64,000 bases of DNA from Deltaproteobacteria bacterium (GTDB lineage Bacteria > Acidobacteriota > Thermoanaerobaculia > Multivoradales > JAHZIX01), in the NCBI GenBank assembly GCA_022601195.1, contig JAHZIX010000029.1, forward strand, positions 1 through 64,000, written 5' to 3'. The first letter of the stretch is position 1; the number at the start of each line of letters is the position of its first letter. Under the pieces are notes generated by a model that worked only from the letters and a program-made list of their open reading frames with translations, was not told the DNA's origin and did no database searches. The position numbers were made by a program, and so were the translations under genes. Positions 18,500-26,744 of this stretch are shown here, in pieces.

Positions 18500-20074
18500 T
18501 CAATATTCCTGAAACTGCGGCAGGCTGAAGGCCAGTCCGAGGGCCTGGCGGATGCGAATCTGGTTGGTGGGGCCCTCTTCCAGGAATCGGCCGATCCCCC
18601 GGCGGGCGTTCGCCGGCAGTGATTTGTTGAACAGGAGCCAGTCGATGCGGCGCATCAATTGAGCTGGACTGAGGTTTGGTTTCAGCAAAGGCTGCTGAAA
18701 GCTGAACCCTGCTTCCTCGATGTCCAATAGGGTGGTGGCGAAGTTCCAGCGGGGCAGAAGGTAGCCCGACCAATAGCCCTCGCTATCCGGGAAGCCGTTA
18801 GGAGGAGACCAAGTAAAGGGCACGTGCCCCATGCTGAAGAGTCCGGAGGCGAAGAAGAGGAGGTTGTCGATGTCCGCCGAGATCGTGCGAGCCGTCGAGA
18901 TGGCCAAGTGATAGGGCCTCTTTAGCTTGGGAGAGGCTCGGTCGATCCAGCGTCGCTTGAGAATCTCCCGGAGCATGGCTTTGATATCGCCGCCGGTGTC
19001 CAGGTAGACCTGAGCGACCAGGTTCACCCAGTGGTTCGGTGGGTCGTAGGTGAGAAAGTAGCGAATCAGTTTGGTGGCCACGAAACGGGCCGTGTTCGGG
19101 TGACCGGCAAGAATTTCCAGAACCCTCTCGCCGTCCTCGATGCCGCCCCCGGAGGGAATATGTTGTCCGAGAACCGTTTTGGCTCCGAAGTCGTGAAGGC
19201 TCGGAAGGAAATGAAATCGCCCCGGAATGCCGCCATCATCGCCGACGGACATCGTCCAGCCGGTAAAGCAGCGCGCTACCTCCCGCACATCTTCCTGGGT
19301 GTAGCCGTTGTCGGCTCCCAGGGTGTGCAGCTCCATGAGCTCCCGAGCGTAGTTCTCGTTGGGGTGATCCTTGTTGTTGGAGTCGTTGGTCAAATAGGTC
19401 AGCATGGCAGCGCTTTTGGCACTGGCCTCGAGCAAATCCGGAAACTTTCCGAGGGCGTGGCGGCGGATGACTTCCCGGTCGTCGGTGGATTTTAGATAGG
19501 GCCCGAAGTCACTGAAGATATCGATGTTGAAATGGTCGGTCCAAAAAATCACCATGCGCTCGAAGAGTTGTTTCGGGCTGTAGAGAGAACGAAGTACGGT
19601 GGCTAGAATCAGCTCCAGGACGGGCGTCTGGAGGTCTTCCTGGTAGTTGAGAAAGAGCTCCACCGGTTCTAGATTGATGGTCGGGAAAACCTGCCCTAGG
19701 ATGTCTTCCAGAAAACTATCGTCAATGGCCTCGTGATTGAGTTGGAAGCCCAGATAGCGGTAGTAGCCGATCTCGTCGACCAAGGCCAACTCAGCCTGGG
19801 TAAAGCCCATGGTGGCCCTGAGCAACAGGCGATGAGTGGAGCAGACACCGGAAGCGGAAGACTGGGAGGCGTCGGCGAGGGCTTCCAGGCTCTCTGGGTC
19901 TTGGTCTCGAGCTCCGCCGCTGAGAGCTTGGAGGCCTTCGAGCCTTCTCTGAGCCAAGGCAGCAGTCGCCACCACAGGAGCGGGTCGGCCTTTCAAAGAA
20001 CGGCCAAAGGCCTTCGCGGATAGTGTATTGCGGCGGAAAGAGGTCCGTCTTCGAGGCTCCATCCCATTCATCAT
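18500..20074 (-). CDS. DUF1800 domain protein
   Basis: 524 residues. The start at 20074 is set by GGGGAGGAAATT immediately before ATGATG. Conserved DUF1800 blocks are visible: LLLRATMGFTQAELALVDEIGYYRYLGFQL, MVIFWTDHFNID, ALGKFPDLLEASAKSAAMLTYLTN, the NENYARELMELHTLG signature, VREVARCFTGWTM, and FVATKLIRYFL. No clear signal peptide is present, although the Arg-rich N-terminus could act in an unrecognised way. The product is thought to work with the exported DUF1501 partner encoded 16 bp downstream. The biochemical role is unknown in the family. Confidence 0.88.
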   Translation of the reverse strand: MMNGMEPRRRTSFRRNTLSAKAFGRSLKGRPAPVVATAALAQRRLEGLQALSGGARDQDPESLEALADASQSSASGVCSTHRLLLRATMGFTQAELALVDEIGYYRYLGFQLNHEAIDDSFLEDILGQVFPTINLEPVELFLNYQEDLQTPVLELILATVLRSLYSPKQLFERMVIFWTDHFNIDIFSDFGPYLKSTDDREVIRRHALGKFPDLLEASAKSAAMLTYLTNDSNNKDHPNENYARELMELHTLGADNGYTQEDVREVARCFTGWTMSVGDDGGIPGRFHFLPSLHDFGAKTVLGQHIPSGGGIEDGERVLEILAGHPNTARFVATKLIRYFLTYDPPNHWVNLVAQVYLDTGGDIKAMLREILKRRWIDRASPKLKRPYHLAISTARTISADIDNLLFFASGLFSMGHVPFTWSPPNGFPDSEGYWSGYLLPRWNFATTLLDIEEAGFSFQQPLLKPNLSPAQLMRRIDWLLFNKSLPANARRGIGRFLEEGPTNQIRIRQALGLAFSLPQFQEY

Positions 20075-20234
20075 AATTTCCTCCCCTGGAGGCACTACTC
20101 ATGGAGAGCGGTAGCGCACCGTTCGAACAGCTCGCGGGCTTTTCGCCCGCCTAGTACTGAGGGTCGACTATTCCTTCACTAGGTAAAGCGCAGTCGAAGG
20201 AAGGTATTGATAACAGCGGGCGTTTTTTCTCGTG
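20075..20234. other. DUF1800 leader with GC hairpin
   Basis: GCGGGC (20134-20139) and GCCCGC (20145-20150) form a 6-bp stem with a 5-nt loop in the leader of the DUF1800 gene. A GCGGGCGTTTTTTC stretch follows at about 20215-20230. No gene is visible. Confidence 0.4.
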
Positions 20235-20375
20235 GCGTGTGAAGATACCAGCGTCCGTCAGATCGTCGAAACGCAGGAGTAGAGGCGCACAGTCCTATCC
20301 CGCCTGGAATCGAAATCCCAGTCTCCTAGACACCGCCCCTCCGAGGCGAAGACTCATGGCTCCCTATTCGCCCAA
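20235..20375 (+). repeat. Degenerate dispersed repeat, opposite orientation to the 1-625 array
   Basis: Contains in order AGATCGTCGAAACGCAGGAG, a GCCTGG...CCCAG palindrome remnant, and CTCCTAGACACCGCCCCT followed by GGCGAAG. The reverse complement of the 1-625 unit has the same modules in the same order (AGATCGGTGAAGCGCAAGG, GCCTGGGG...CCCCAGGC, CTCCTATACACCGCCCCT then GGGGCGAAGG). Confidence 0.7.
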
Positions 20376-20379
20376 GCAA

Positions 20380-20500
20380 GGCGCGTGAAGCATGCGTCAG
20401 ATCGTCGAAGCGCAGGAGAGAGGCGCGGAGCCGTACGTCCGTACGGCGCACAAGTCGAACCGACGAGCACTCGGCGAGATGGCGTGCGATCCGCGCGCCG
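20380..20500 (-). repeat. About 120-bp structured dispersed repeat, copy A, abutting the SDR stop codon
   Basis: Runs from GGCGCGTGAAGC to the base before the SDR stop codon at 20501-20503. It includes the shared core AGATCG.CGAAGCGCAGGAG and a perfect hairpin GCCGTAC-GTCC-GTACGGC. The copy at 55342-55460 matches along its length and lies directly after the stop codon of the ADOP gene, in the same orientation relative to its upstream gene. Confidence 0.8.
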
Positions 20501-21292
20501 CTAGCCGGTCTTGCGATTCAACCAGTCGGCAAACCGTGGCGTCAGGCGGCGGCTCATGGCGAATAGGCGCATCATGGCCGGCAGAGTGACCTCACTCTTG
20601 TTGCGTTCCACGGCCTTGACCGTGGCCCGAGCGACTTCTTCTGCAGAGAGGGTGCGTACCAGGAGGCGCGCTAGCAGGGGTAAGTCTTTCTCGGGTTCGA
20701 GATCGGCCTTTTGGACGAAAGGTGTTTCCACCAGGCCAGGGCAGATCCAGCTGACGCCGACTTGGCGGTCGACAACCTCCAGGCGGAGAGCGGCAAGGTA
20801 GGCGTTGGAAGCGGCCTTGGAGGCGCAGTAGGCGGAAGCCAGGCGGTGCGGGATCAAGGCGGCAGACGAAGTAACCCCGACGAAATGAGCCGGAGTTGCC
20901 GCCAATAGATGAGGAAGGGTGAGGCGAGCCAATCGGGTGAGGCCCACGTAGTTGGTTTGAATGGTGGTTTCCACGTGTTCCGCCGGTTGGTCCTTCACTT
21001 CCGCGTACCGGCCCAGGCCGGCATTGGCGACCACCAGTCGAAGGCTGCCAAAAGCGGCCACGGCCTTGGCGACGGCAGCGCTCATGGCATCCTCCGAACG
21101 CACGTCGGCGGTTAGGGCGATGGCTTCCCCACCTTCATTGCGGATTTCCTCAGCGAGCTCTTCGAGAGCGCCCTCCGAGCGTGCCAGGAGGGCCACCCGA
21201 CATCCGCGGCGACCGAGTTGTAGAGAGATTTCCCGGCCAATGCCAGAAGAGGCGCCGGTGACCAAGCAAGGGGTGCCCTGTTCGATTTTCAT
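20501..21292 (-). CDS. Short-chain dehydrogenase/reductase
   Basis: 263 residues, cytoplasmic. A Rossmann start with the classical SDR cofactor motif GASSGIGRE is followed by an adenine-ring region LTADVRSED and the NAG motif (VVANAGLG). The active site has a Ser in GVTSSAAL and YCASK (Tyr-x3-Lys). The C-terminal part (VSWICPGLVETPF) is also typical. The basic residue after the second Gly-rich turn (LARSE) favours NADP(H), though this is weak evidence. The gene stands alone between repeat copy A and a 220-bp intergenic stretch without recognisable features. The substrate cannot be predicted. Confidence 0.85.
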   Translation of the reverse strand: MKIEQGTPCLVTGASSGIGREISLQLGRRGCRVALLARSEGALEELAEEIRNEGGEAIALTADVRSEDAMSAAVAKAVAAFGSLRLVVANAGLGRYAEVKDQPAEHVETTIQTNYVGLTRLARLTLPHLLAATPAHFVGVTSSAALIPHRLASAYCASKAASNAYLAALRLEVVDRQVGVSWICPGLVETPFVQKADLEPEKDLPLLARLLVRTLSAEEVARATVKAVERNKSEVTLPAMMRLFAMSRRLTPRFADWLNRKTG

Positions 21293-21514
21293 GGGGCGAG
21301 TATATGTCCCATCCTCGCCAAGGGAGAGGAATGTCTAGTCCAGATTTCTCACCGACTTCGTCGCGAGGAGCTGTAGATGTCGGTGGATACAAGGAAGAAG
21401 GTGATTTCTGCGCAGCAGGCAGAGTTGCACTCTGTCGAGGAGCAGAATCGACCCCTGACGCAGTAGATTCAGAGGGATAGGGAGCGCCAGCAGGAGGCTA
21501 GTGAGAAATTCTGA

Positions 21515-23809
21515 CTAGAGCACCCAGGCGTAACCGACTTTGAAGAAGAAGGTGCGGTCCGTTCGAGTTAGGGAAACATCCGTGTTGCCGGCGGAGGTGT
21601 CGGAGTAGCCGAGAAAAAATACGGTTTGAGGATTGATCTTGTAGGAGAACAGGAGCTGAGTGAGCAGCTGTTCGGTCTTGGCTTCGACACTCTCGACAAA
21701 AAGCCCCGGGTCTCGCTCGATGTCGGTGAGCTGGAGAATGGTCCTCACGAAGGTGCGTCGGTTGAATTGATAGATCGCTTTGAGCTGGCTGAGATTGGCT
21801 TCGAAGAGAGTGCCGCCCTCGACATCCAGACGCCGGAAATCATGCTCGAGGTTGAGGCGCAGCCGTCTCCCAAGGTCGTAGCGCACCTCGGGGTTGAGGC
21901 GAAGGATCTCTCCCGGGCGAGTATTGGCGAAATCGATGTCGTCGCCGGCGCGAAACCACAGGCTGAGCTCCAGGTCGCCGGTGGGTTGGATCTCGAGGAA
22001 GGAGTTGACGTAGTTTTCGTCGAAGGTGACTCCGTTGAAGAATCGCTCCCGGGTACCCAAGCCAAGAAAGACCTCGCTCTGCTTGGGGCCGTCGTAGTTG
22101 AAAAATAGCTCAGCTTCTCGCTCCAGAGTATTTCCACTTTGGTCTCGGGTGAGATCCCAGTCTCCACCAAAGCTGAGGCGATTGAACCAATCCTCTTCTT
22201 CCCCCCACCAGATGCGTTTCAACCCTCCCAATAGAAACGTGTATCCCACCCTTGGGAGAAAGCCTAGATCAGCCCGAAAATCTTCTCCGATGTCGTCATA
22301 GGAGGCGTACCACTCCCAATTGCGGGCATCGTGGTTGTAGGCAATCTTGAAGGCCTGGTCCTGGAAGCTGTCGTTGGGTTGGTTGAACTCCTCGGCCACG
22401 GCATCTGGATAGGTGGTGCTGCTGCTCAGCCATTGAAACCGCAGACGGTCCGACTCGCTACCGCGCCAGAGGCCATCGAAACCATAGACGCGGTTCGAAT
22501 ACCCGTCTCCTTCTCGGCTCGTGGCCATGACGCCGAGGGCGGAAGAGGCACCGAGGTCTCTCCGGAATCGTAAGGCCCCGTCGAAGGTCTCCAGGTCCAG
22601 GGAAGTACTCTGAGAGCCTTGGCTACCGGGGAAGAGTAGATTGGTAATTTTGTCCTGGGCAGCAAAGACACCAAAAGCGCTCTTGCCTTGTTTGCCACTC
22701 AACTTGACCCCCCAATCCGGGTCCGCCACGTTGCGGGTGAAGATGGCTCGGAGGGGCGACTCGAAGAAGTCGGCGCCTTCGAGGAAGAAAGGCCTGCGCT
22801 CCGGGAAAAAGAGGGCGAATTGTTCATTGATCCCTAATTGAGCGGAATCGCTCTCGATTTGAGAGAAGTCCGGGTTGACGGTACCGCTGAGGATCAGATT
22901 GGGGGTGATTCCCCAGCGAAGGGTCAGGCCAGCGTCGGTGTCTTCACTGGCGTTTTCCAACTCGCCATGGGGAAAGTCGCTGCGCAAATCCAACCGAGCC
23001 GCGGTCAGGGTTGGGGTGATCTCGATATTGCGGCCCGGGGTGATGCCCTCGAAGCCGGAGATCTTCGACAGCTGGCAAAGGTGGCAGGAGTTGTTGCGGT
23101 CTCTGGAGACATTCGTCAGGCGGTGTCTCGAGTTTCGAGGCCAAAATCGGAGCGCATCGAGCCCCCAAGTTTGGGGGCCACTGGCGTGGGGAAAGCGAAG
23201 GGAAGAGAAGGGGATCGCCAACTCCACTTCGTAGCCCTCCGGGGTGATCCGTCCGGCAGAATCCCAGATGGCGTCCCAAGACGGGTCCTCGCGGTCGTTG
23301 ACCTGGTCCAGGAACACGTCCATTTGGACGCCTCGGGGATTGACGAAGAATTGAAAGGCACGCCGTTCGTCGTTGAAGGTGTCGAGAATGATCCCGACGA
23401 AATCGTCACTGAAAACCTGATCACGATCCGCCAGCCGAGCCCGGATCTTCTGGGGGTCCGGGTCCAGAGCCCGAAAAGCGACATAGAGGTGGTTCAGATC
23501 GTAGGTCAGAAGGCACTCCGTCTCGACCGGAGCGGGGAGATTTTCTCCTGGGTCCGTCTCCCAAAGGAGGGGAATCGACAAGGCATTTGACCAGGCGCTC
23601 TCATCGATAGAACCATCGATCTCGATGGCTTCCGTAGTGACCGGAATGGAATGTTGAACCCCTGGCGCTTTCGGGGGCAGATCGTCCGCTGCTCCAAGAT
23701 AGAGCGGGCAACTCGCCAGTAGGAAGGCGATGAAGCCGAGCCTCTTCGAGAAGCGGCCGAGGGGTTCAGCAAGAAAGGACGATGGGACGCAAAGATGGTC
23801 TTGGGCCAC
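21515..23809 (-). CDS. DUF5916 outer-membrane-type protein with N-terminal CBM9-like domain
   Basis: 764 residues from a GTG with GGGGAAAT upstream. After a signal segment (FIAFLLASCPLYLGA), residues about 55-235 form a CBM9-like sandwich: IEIDGSIDESAWSNA, LNHLYVAFRALDPDP, RDQVFSDDFVGIILDTFNDER, YEVELAIPFSSLRFP. The remaining about 500 residues are the DUF5916 region, a probable beta-barrel (GTVNPDFSQIESDSAQLGINEQFALFFPERRPFFLEGADFF), ending FFFKVGYAWVL. The family is common in Bacteroidetes and Acidobacteria and is thought to sit in the outer membrane; its ligand is unproven. Upstream lie a roughly 410-nt leader and a sigma-54-type promoter, so expression may depend on the adjacent activator gene. 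Confidence 0.8.
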   Translation of the reverse strand: MAQDHLCVPSSFLAEPLGRFSKRLGFIAFLLASCPLYLGAADDLPPKAPGVQHSIPVTTEAIEIDGSIDESAWSNALSIPLLWETDPGENLPAPVETECLLTYDLNHLYVAFRALDPDPQKIRARLADRDQVFSDDFVGIILDTFNDERRAFQFFVNPRGVQMDVFLDQVNDREDPSWDAIWDSAGRITPEGYEVELAIPFSSLRFPHASGPQTWGLDALRFWPRNSRHRLTNVSRDRNNSCHLCQLSKISGFEGITPGRNIEITPTLTAARLDLRSDFPHGELENASEDTDAGLTLRWGITPNLILSGTVNPDFSQIESDSAQLGINEQFALFFPERRPFFLEGADFFESPLRAIFTRNVADPDWGVKLSGKQGKSAFGVFAAQDKITNLLFPGSQGSQSTSLDLETFDGALRFRRDLGASSALGVMATSREGDGYSNRVYGFDGLWRGSESDRLRFQWLSSSTTYPDAVAEEFNQPNDSFQDQAFKIAYNHDARNWEWYASYDDIGEDFRADLGFLPRVGYTFLLGGLKRIWWGEEEDWFNRLSFGGDWDLTRDQSGNTLEREAELFFNYDGPKQSEVFLGLGTRERFFNGVTFDENYVNSFLEIQPTGDLELSLWFRAGDDIDFANTRPGEILRLNPEVRYDLGRRLRLNLEHDFRRLDVEGGTLFEANLSQLKAIYQFNRRTFVRTILQLTDIERDPGLFVESVEAKTEQLLTQLLFSYKINPQTVFFLGYSDTSAGNTDVSLTRTDRTFFFKVGYAWVL

Positions 23810-24221
23810 GATTTCCCCGAGTTAGATGGAGGTTGAGCGGCGAACCCAAGCCTTTTCCTCTACACCGACTTTCTATCACGTAGCGGTTGGTGCCTCATCA
23901 GGTCGAGGCACTTCCGACTTCTCGGGCTCCATTCGGTGAGAAGCAAGGGCCAATAGGTCCCGCCATCATGATACGACTCGGGCGGGAAAAGGGTTGCGAG
24001 GTGTAGAAAAGAGTCTCGAAAAGGCGCCCCCCAGCGGAGATGAGCCAGGGGGCGATGAGGAATGGCAGAGGTCGGAAGGCGGCCGCAGAGAGGGAGGGAA
24101 GGAGGCGACCGCCTTCCAGGAATCTTGCGAACGGCAGCGAAAAGCAGATCACTGAGTTCGAGAATCCTTCCTCGTGGATTTCACCGAAAAAGACCGTGGC
24201 GTGATCTTTCTGGCTATCCAC
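23810..24221 (-). other. Long structured leader or possible small RNA downstream of a sigma-54-type promoter
   Basis: About 410 nt between the predicted transcription start and the DUF5916 gene. It holds a perfect hairpin GTGCCTC-N8-GAGGCAC (about 23890-23911) and a near-palindrome GGAAGGCGGTCGCCTCCTTCC region (about 24098-24118). A 107-codon open frame (23898-24221) exists but its GTG would sit at the transcript's 5' end with no room for a ribosome binding site, and the composition is not protein-like, so I do not call it a gene. Confidence 0.4.
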
Positions 24222-24232
24222 CTACTCTATAG

Positions 24233-24248
24233 AGCAAGAGTCCTGCCA
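24233..24248 (-). promoter_or_regulatory. Sigma-54-type -24/-12 promoter
   Basis: Minus strand TGGCAGGACTCTTGCT: GG and GC are separated by exactly 10 bp, matching TGGCAC-N5-TTGCT with one mismatch. It reads towards the DUF5916 gene, with transcription starting near 24221. Two inverted-repeat sites lie 104-126 bp upstream. Confidence 0.65.
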
Positions 24249-24345
24249 GCCTTCCGAGACCGGTCGGCTTTTCCTATATTTCAGTTAAGCCCTTGAGCAA
24301 TAGTGGGTTATCTCTCTGGTGTCGGTATCTCACGAAAGACGACCC

Positions 24346-24382
24346 TCTCATGGTTGAGAAGATTCTGTCTCAGATGTGAGAC
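24346..24382. promoter_or_regulatory. Tandem inverted-repeat activator sites (TCTCA-N4-TGAGA)
   Basis: TCTCATGGTTGAGA (24346-24359) and GTCTCAGATGTGAGAC (24367-24382) are perfect inverted repeats with 4-bp spacers. Their centres are 22 bp apart, about two helical turns. A half-site TCTCA lies at 24328-24332. Their position upstream of a -24/-12 promoter is what is expected for enhancer sites of a sigma-54 activator. Confidence 0.6.
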
Positions 24383-24517
24383 GAGCAAGGGATTCCTAGG
24401 CGAAACCGGGTTCACTCAGGACCGAGCTCCTGTCGCGAGGAGCCGTCACCAGGAATCGCCGCCAGGGTTGGCTTCTTGCACCGACTCGACGGAACGAAGT
24501 CGAAGCCAGACTCGATC

Positions 24518-26221
24518 CTACTTTGGGGAGGAAGGTCGGATTCCCAGAGCCTTCATCCGTCGGTAGAGAGTCGCTCTGCTGATTTGCAGGCGCTTTGCTG
24601 CCTCAGCAGCGTTGTTGCCGCAGCTGCGCAAGGCATTGGTGAGTTCTCGGTGTTCTGCCCGTTCCATCGCTACCGAGAGAGATAGATCGTCGCTCTCCGG
24701 GTCTCCGGCCCGCAATCCGGGGGAAAGCCGGCGGGAGTCGAGCAGCTCGCCATCTTCGAGAAACAACACAGCCCGAGCGATCTCATTGCGGAGTTGGCGA
24801 ATATTGCCGGGCCACGAATACCCTTGGAGGACCTGGACTCCGGCGCGAGATATTCCACGCAGCCGAATGCCGCGGAGTCGCGCTTGCTCGGCAAGAAAGT
24901 AGGCGGCCAGATTCGGTATGTCGCTCCTTCGATGACGCAGAGCGGGCAACTCGACGACCCAAGTTGCGATGCGGTGGTAAAGGTCGGTACGAAAGCTTCC
25001 TTCCGCTAGCATCTTGTCGATAGGTTGATTGGTGGCGGCGATGATTCGGGCGTCCGCAGGCCGCGGTTGATGGGAGCCGAGGCGATAGACCTCTTTTTCC
25101 TGAAGGGCTCGGAGAATCTTGGCCTGGGTTTCCGGGGCCATGTCTCCAACCTCGTCTAAGAATAGAGTTCCGTCATGGGCAGCTTCGAATTTTCCGGCGC
25201 GGGCTTCGACGCCCGTGGCGACTCCTCGTTCGACTCCGAATAGCTCGGCTTCCAGTAGATCGCTGGGCAGAGAGGCGCAGTTGACCGCTACCAGCGGTTT
25301 GACAGATCGGGACGAAGAGGTGTGAATGAACTGAGCCAGAACCTCTTTGCCGGTGCCGGACTCGCCGCAAATCAAAACTCCCACGTCGCTGGCCGCTACT
25401 CGTTCCCCTTGGTCATAGATCTCCTGAACCTTCGAGTTTACGCTGGCTGGCTGAGGGCGGCCGGTTGGAGTTCCTCGGGGGCGACTGACGCGCCGACGGC
25501 GATTGCGCAGCTCCGCCAGGGCAAGAAGGGTTGCTCCGGATTCCACCAGAGGTTCCAGGAACTCTGCCAGGTCGCTATCCGCAAACAAGACTCGCACGGT
25601 GCAGTCGCCTTTGTGAGCCTCGATCCAAGGTCCCGGAGGGTTGTCTTCCGTGTCGCGTCGAACCGAGTAGAGCACGCCACGTTCTTCCTGCTGACCGTGA
25701 ATGACCTCCATCTCCGCAATGGGGAGCGTGTCGGACAGGGCGAAGCCGACGTGCTGAGCGAGGCGAGGCAAGTCAGTTCCTGAGTAGAGATGGGTTAGGA
25801 GGCGGGGCAAATACTTGGTGGAGAAGCGGTCGAGGGCGTTCTCTTCGATCCGTCGTCGAGGAGGAGTCTTTTCTTCTCGATCGAGGCTCTCTGGTTCAGG
25901 AGGTAGAGCGATGCCGACTTCCAGGTCTTCTAGGGCTACCAGCTCGACCTCGAGGAGATAGCGCCCGATTTCGAACGAGTCTCCGGGGAGCAAATGAGCC
26001 TCTCGGACTCGGTGACCTCGAATCAGGATGCCGTTGCGGCTCCCGAGATCTTCTACCGTGATGCCCGCTTCAGAGACATTCAAAACAGCGTGCTGGGGAG
26101 CGATGGTCGGATGGGTCAGGAGAACGTTGCTATCGGGCTCCGACCCAAGGGAATTTGCTCCTAGCTCAAGGGGGAACCGGAGAGCTCTTCCATGTAGTTT
26201 GGCGACGATGCAGTAGGGCAT
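24518..26221 (-). CDS. FHA-domain sigma-54-dependent transcriptional activator
   Basis: 567 residues. An N-terminal FHA domain (about 1-95; GSEPDSNVLL, TIAPQHAVL, DLGSRNGILIRG) should bind phospho-Thr. A middle segment (about 130-240) of GAF-like size follows. The AAA+ module (about 263-480) has Walker A GESGTGKE (286-293), Walker B FLDEVGDM, and FRTDLYHRI with the arginine fingers. The C-terminus is a Fis-type HTH (GNNAAEAAKRLQISRATLYRRM). The loop that normally reads GAFTGA is GVATGV (about 333-338), unusual because this loop contacts sigma-54. The FHA domain suggests control by a Ser/Thr kinase such as the one at 14842. The likely target is the adjacent sigma-54-type promoter; this is inference from position. 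Confidence 0.88.
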   Translation of the reverse strand: MPYCIVAKLHGRALRFPLELGANSLGSEPDSNVLLTHPTIAPQHAVLNVSEAGITVEDLGSRNGILIRGHRVREAHLLPGDSFEIGRYLLEVELVALEDLEVGIALPPEPESLDREEKTPPRRRIEENALDRFSTKYLPRLLTHLYSGTDLPRLAQHVGFALSDTLPIAEMEVIHGQQEERGVLYSVRRDTEDNPPGPWIEAHKGDCTVRVLFADSDLAEFLEPLVESGATLLALAELRNRRRRVSRPRGTPTGRPQPASVNSKVQEIYDQGERVAASDVGVLICGESGTGKEVLAQFIHTSSSRSVKPLVAVNCASLPSDLLEAELFGVERGVATGVEARAGKFEAAHDGTLFLDEVGDMAPETQAKILRALQEKEVYRLGSHQPRPADARIIAATNQPIDKMLAEGSFRTDLYHRIATWVVELPALRHRRSDIPNLAAYFLAEQARLRGIRLRGISRAGVQVLQGYSWPGNIRQLRNEIARAVLFLEDGELLDSRRLSPGLRAGDPESDDLSLSVAMERAEHRELTNALRSCGNNAAEAAKRLQISRATLYRRMKALGIRPSSPK

Positions 26222-26449
26222 GGTGAACGGTCGTCCGAGTTCGCGAGCTCAGTCAGTTACTGCCGGCCTGCACGAGGACTAGATGTCCTGGCCACCGGAG
26301 CCTTCGTGACCCAGAGGTGCGAGCCGTTGGTCAACCCGAATGGGCGAGGCTTGCCAGTATGCCATAGGTAATTCAGGACTTGCGAGAGTTGCCGTATCTG
26401 ATCCCCTGGCTCTGTTGCCGGGGTCGCGGAGTCAAGGCTTGTGGATACC

Positions 26450-26614
26450 GTCTTAGAAGACCGGGTGTTAGAAGACCCAGCGTTAGAAGACCGAGTGCCA
26501 GCAGATGGAGTGCCAGAAGACCGGGTGCCAGAGGACCGGGTGCTAACGGACGCAGGGCTAAAAGACACAGTTCCTGCGAACGTTGTTCTTGTAAACAAAG
26601 TACAGCCGTTGGAT
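26450..26614 (+). repeat. 15-bp minisatellite, 11 units
   Basis: Eleven consecutive 15-bp units from GTCTTAGAAGACCGG, with consensus near GTGCCAGAAGACCGG; the last units are more diverged. It lies in the leader of the FHA activator gene. Several frames stay open because the period is a multiple of three (one reads VLEDR/VPEDR pentapeptides), but there is no start signal or conserved protein context, so it is treated as non-coding. Apart from this array and the hairpin at 26646-26671, the 26222-26744 gap shows nothing recognisable. Confidence 0.8.
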
Positions 26615-26645
26615 GGTTCGTTAGTTTTTTGGAAGGGAGACCAAA

Positions 26646-26671
26646 GGGGAGCGGGTCTGGACCCACTCCCC
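26646..26671 (-). terminator. Strong hairpin downstream of the M36 protease gene
   Basis: GGGGAGCGGGTC (26646-26657) and GACCCACTCCCC (26660-26671) form a 12-bp stem with one mismatch, about 75 bp after the M36 stop codon. The U-tract on the minus strand is poor, so it may be an mRNA end-stabiliser rather than a canonical terminator. Confidence 0.5.
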
Positions 26672-26744
26672 TAGGACCTAGCTAGGAGTCCCCGGTGTCC
26701 TGAACGCCTCTCGGCAATTCAAGGCACCGTGGGCTCATCCGATG

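Noticed and set aside
21378..21467. 29-codon plus-strand frame MSVDTRKKVISAQQAELH...
   Set aside because: Has a protein-like look but is very short, lacks context and may be a remnant; not supportable.
23898..24221. 107-codon minus-strand frame
   Set aside because: Its GTG coincides with the predicted sigma-54 transcription start, leaving no ribosome binding site, and the sequence has no recognised motif.
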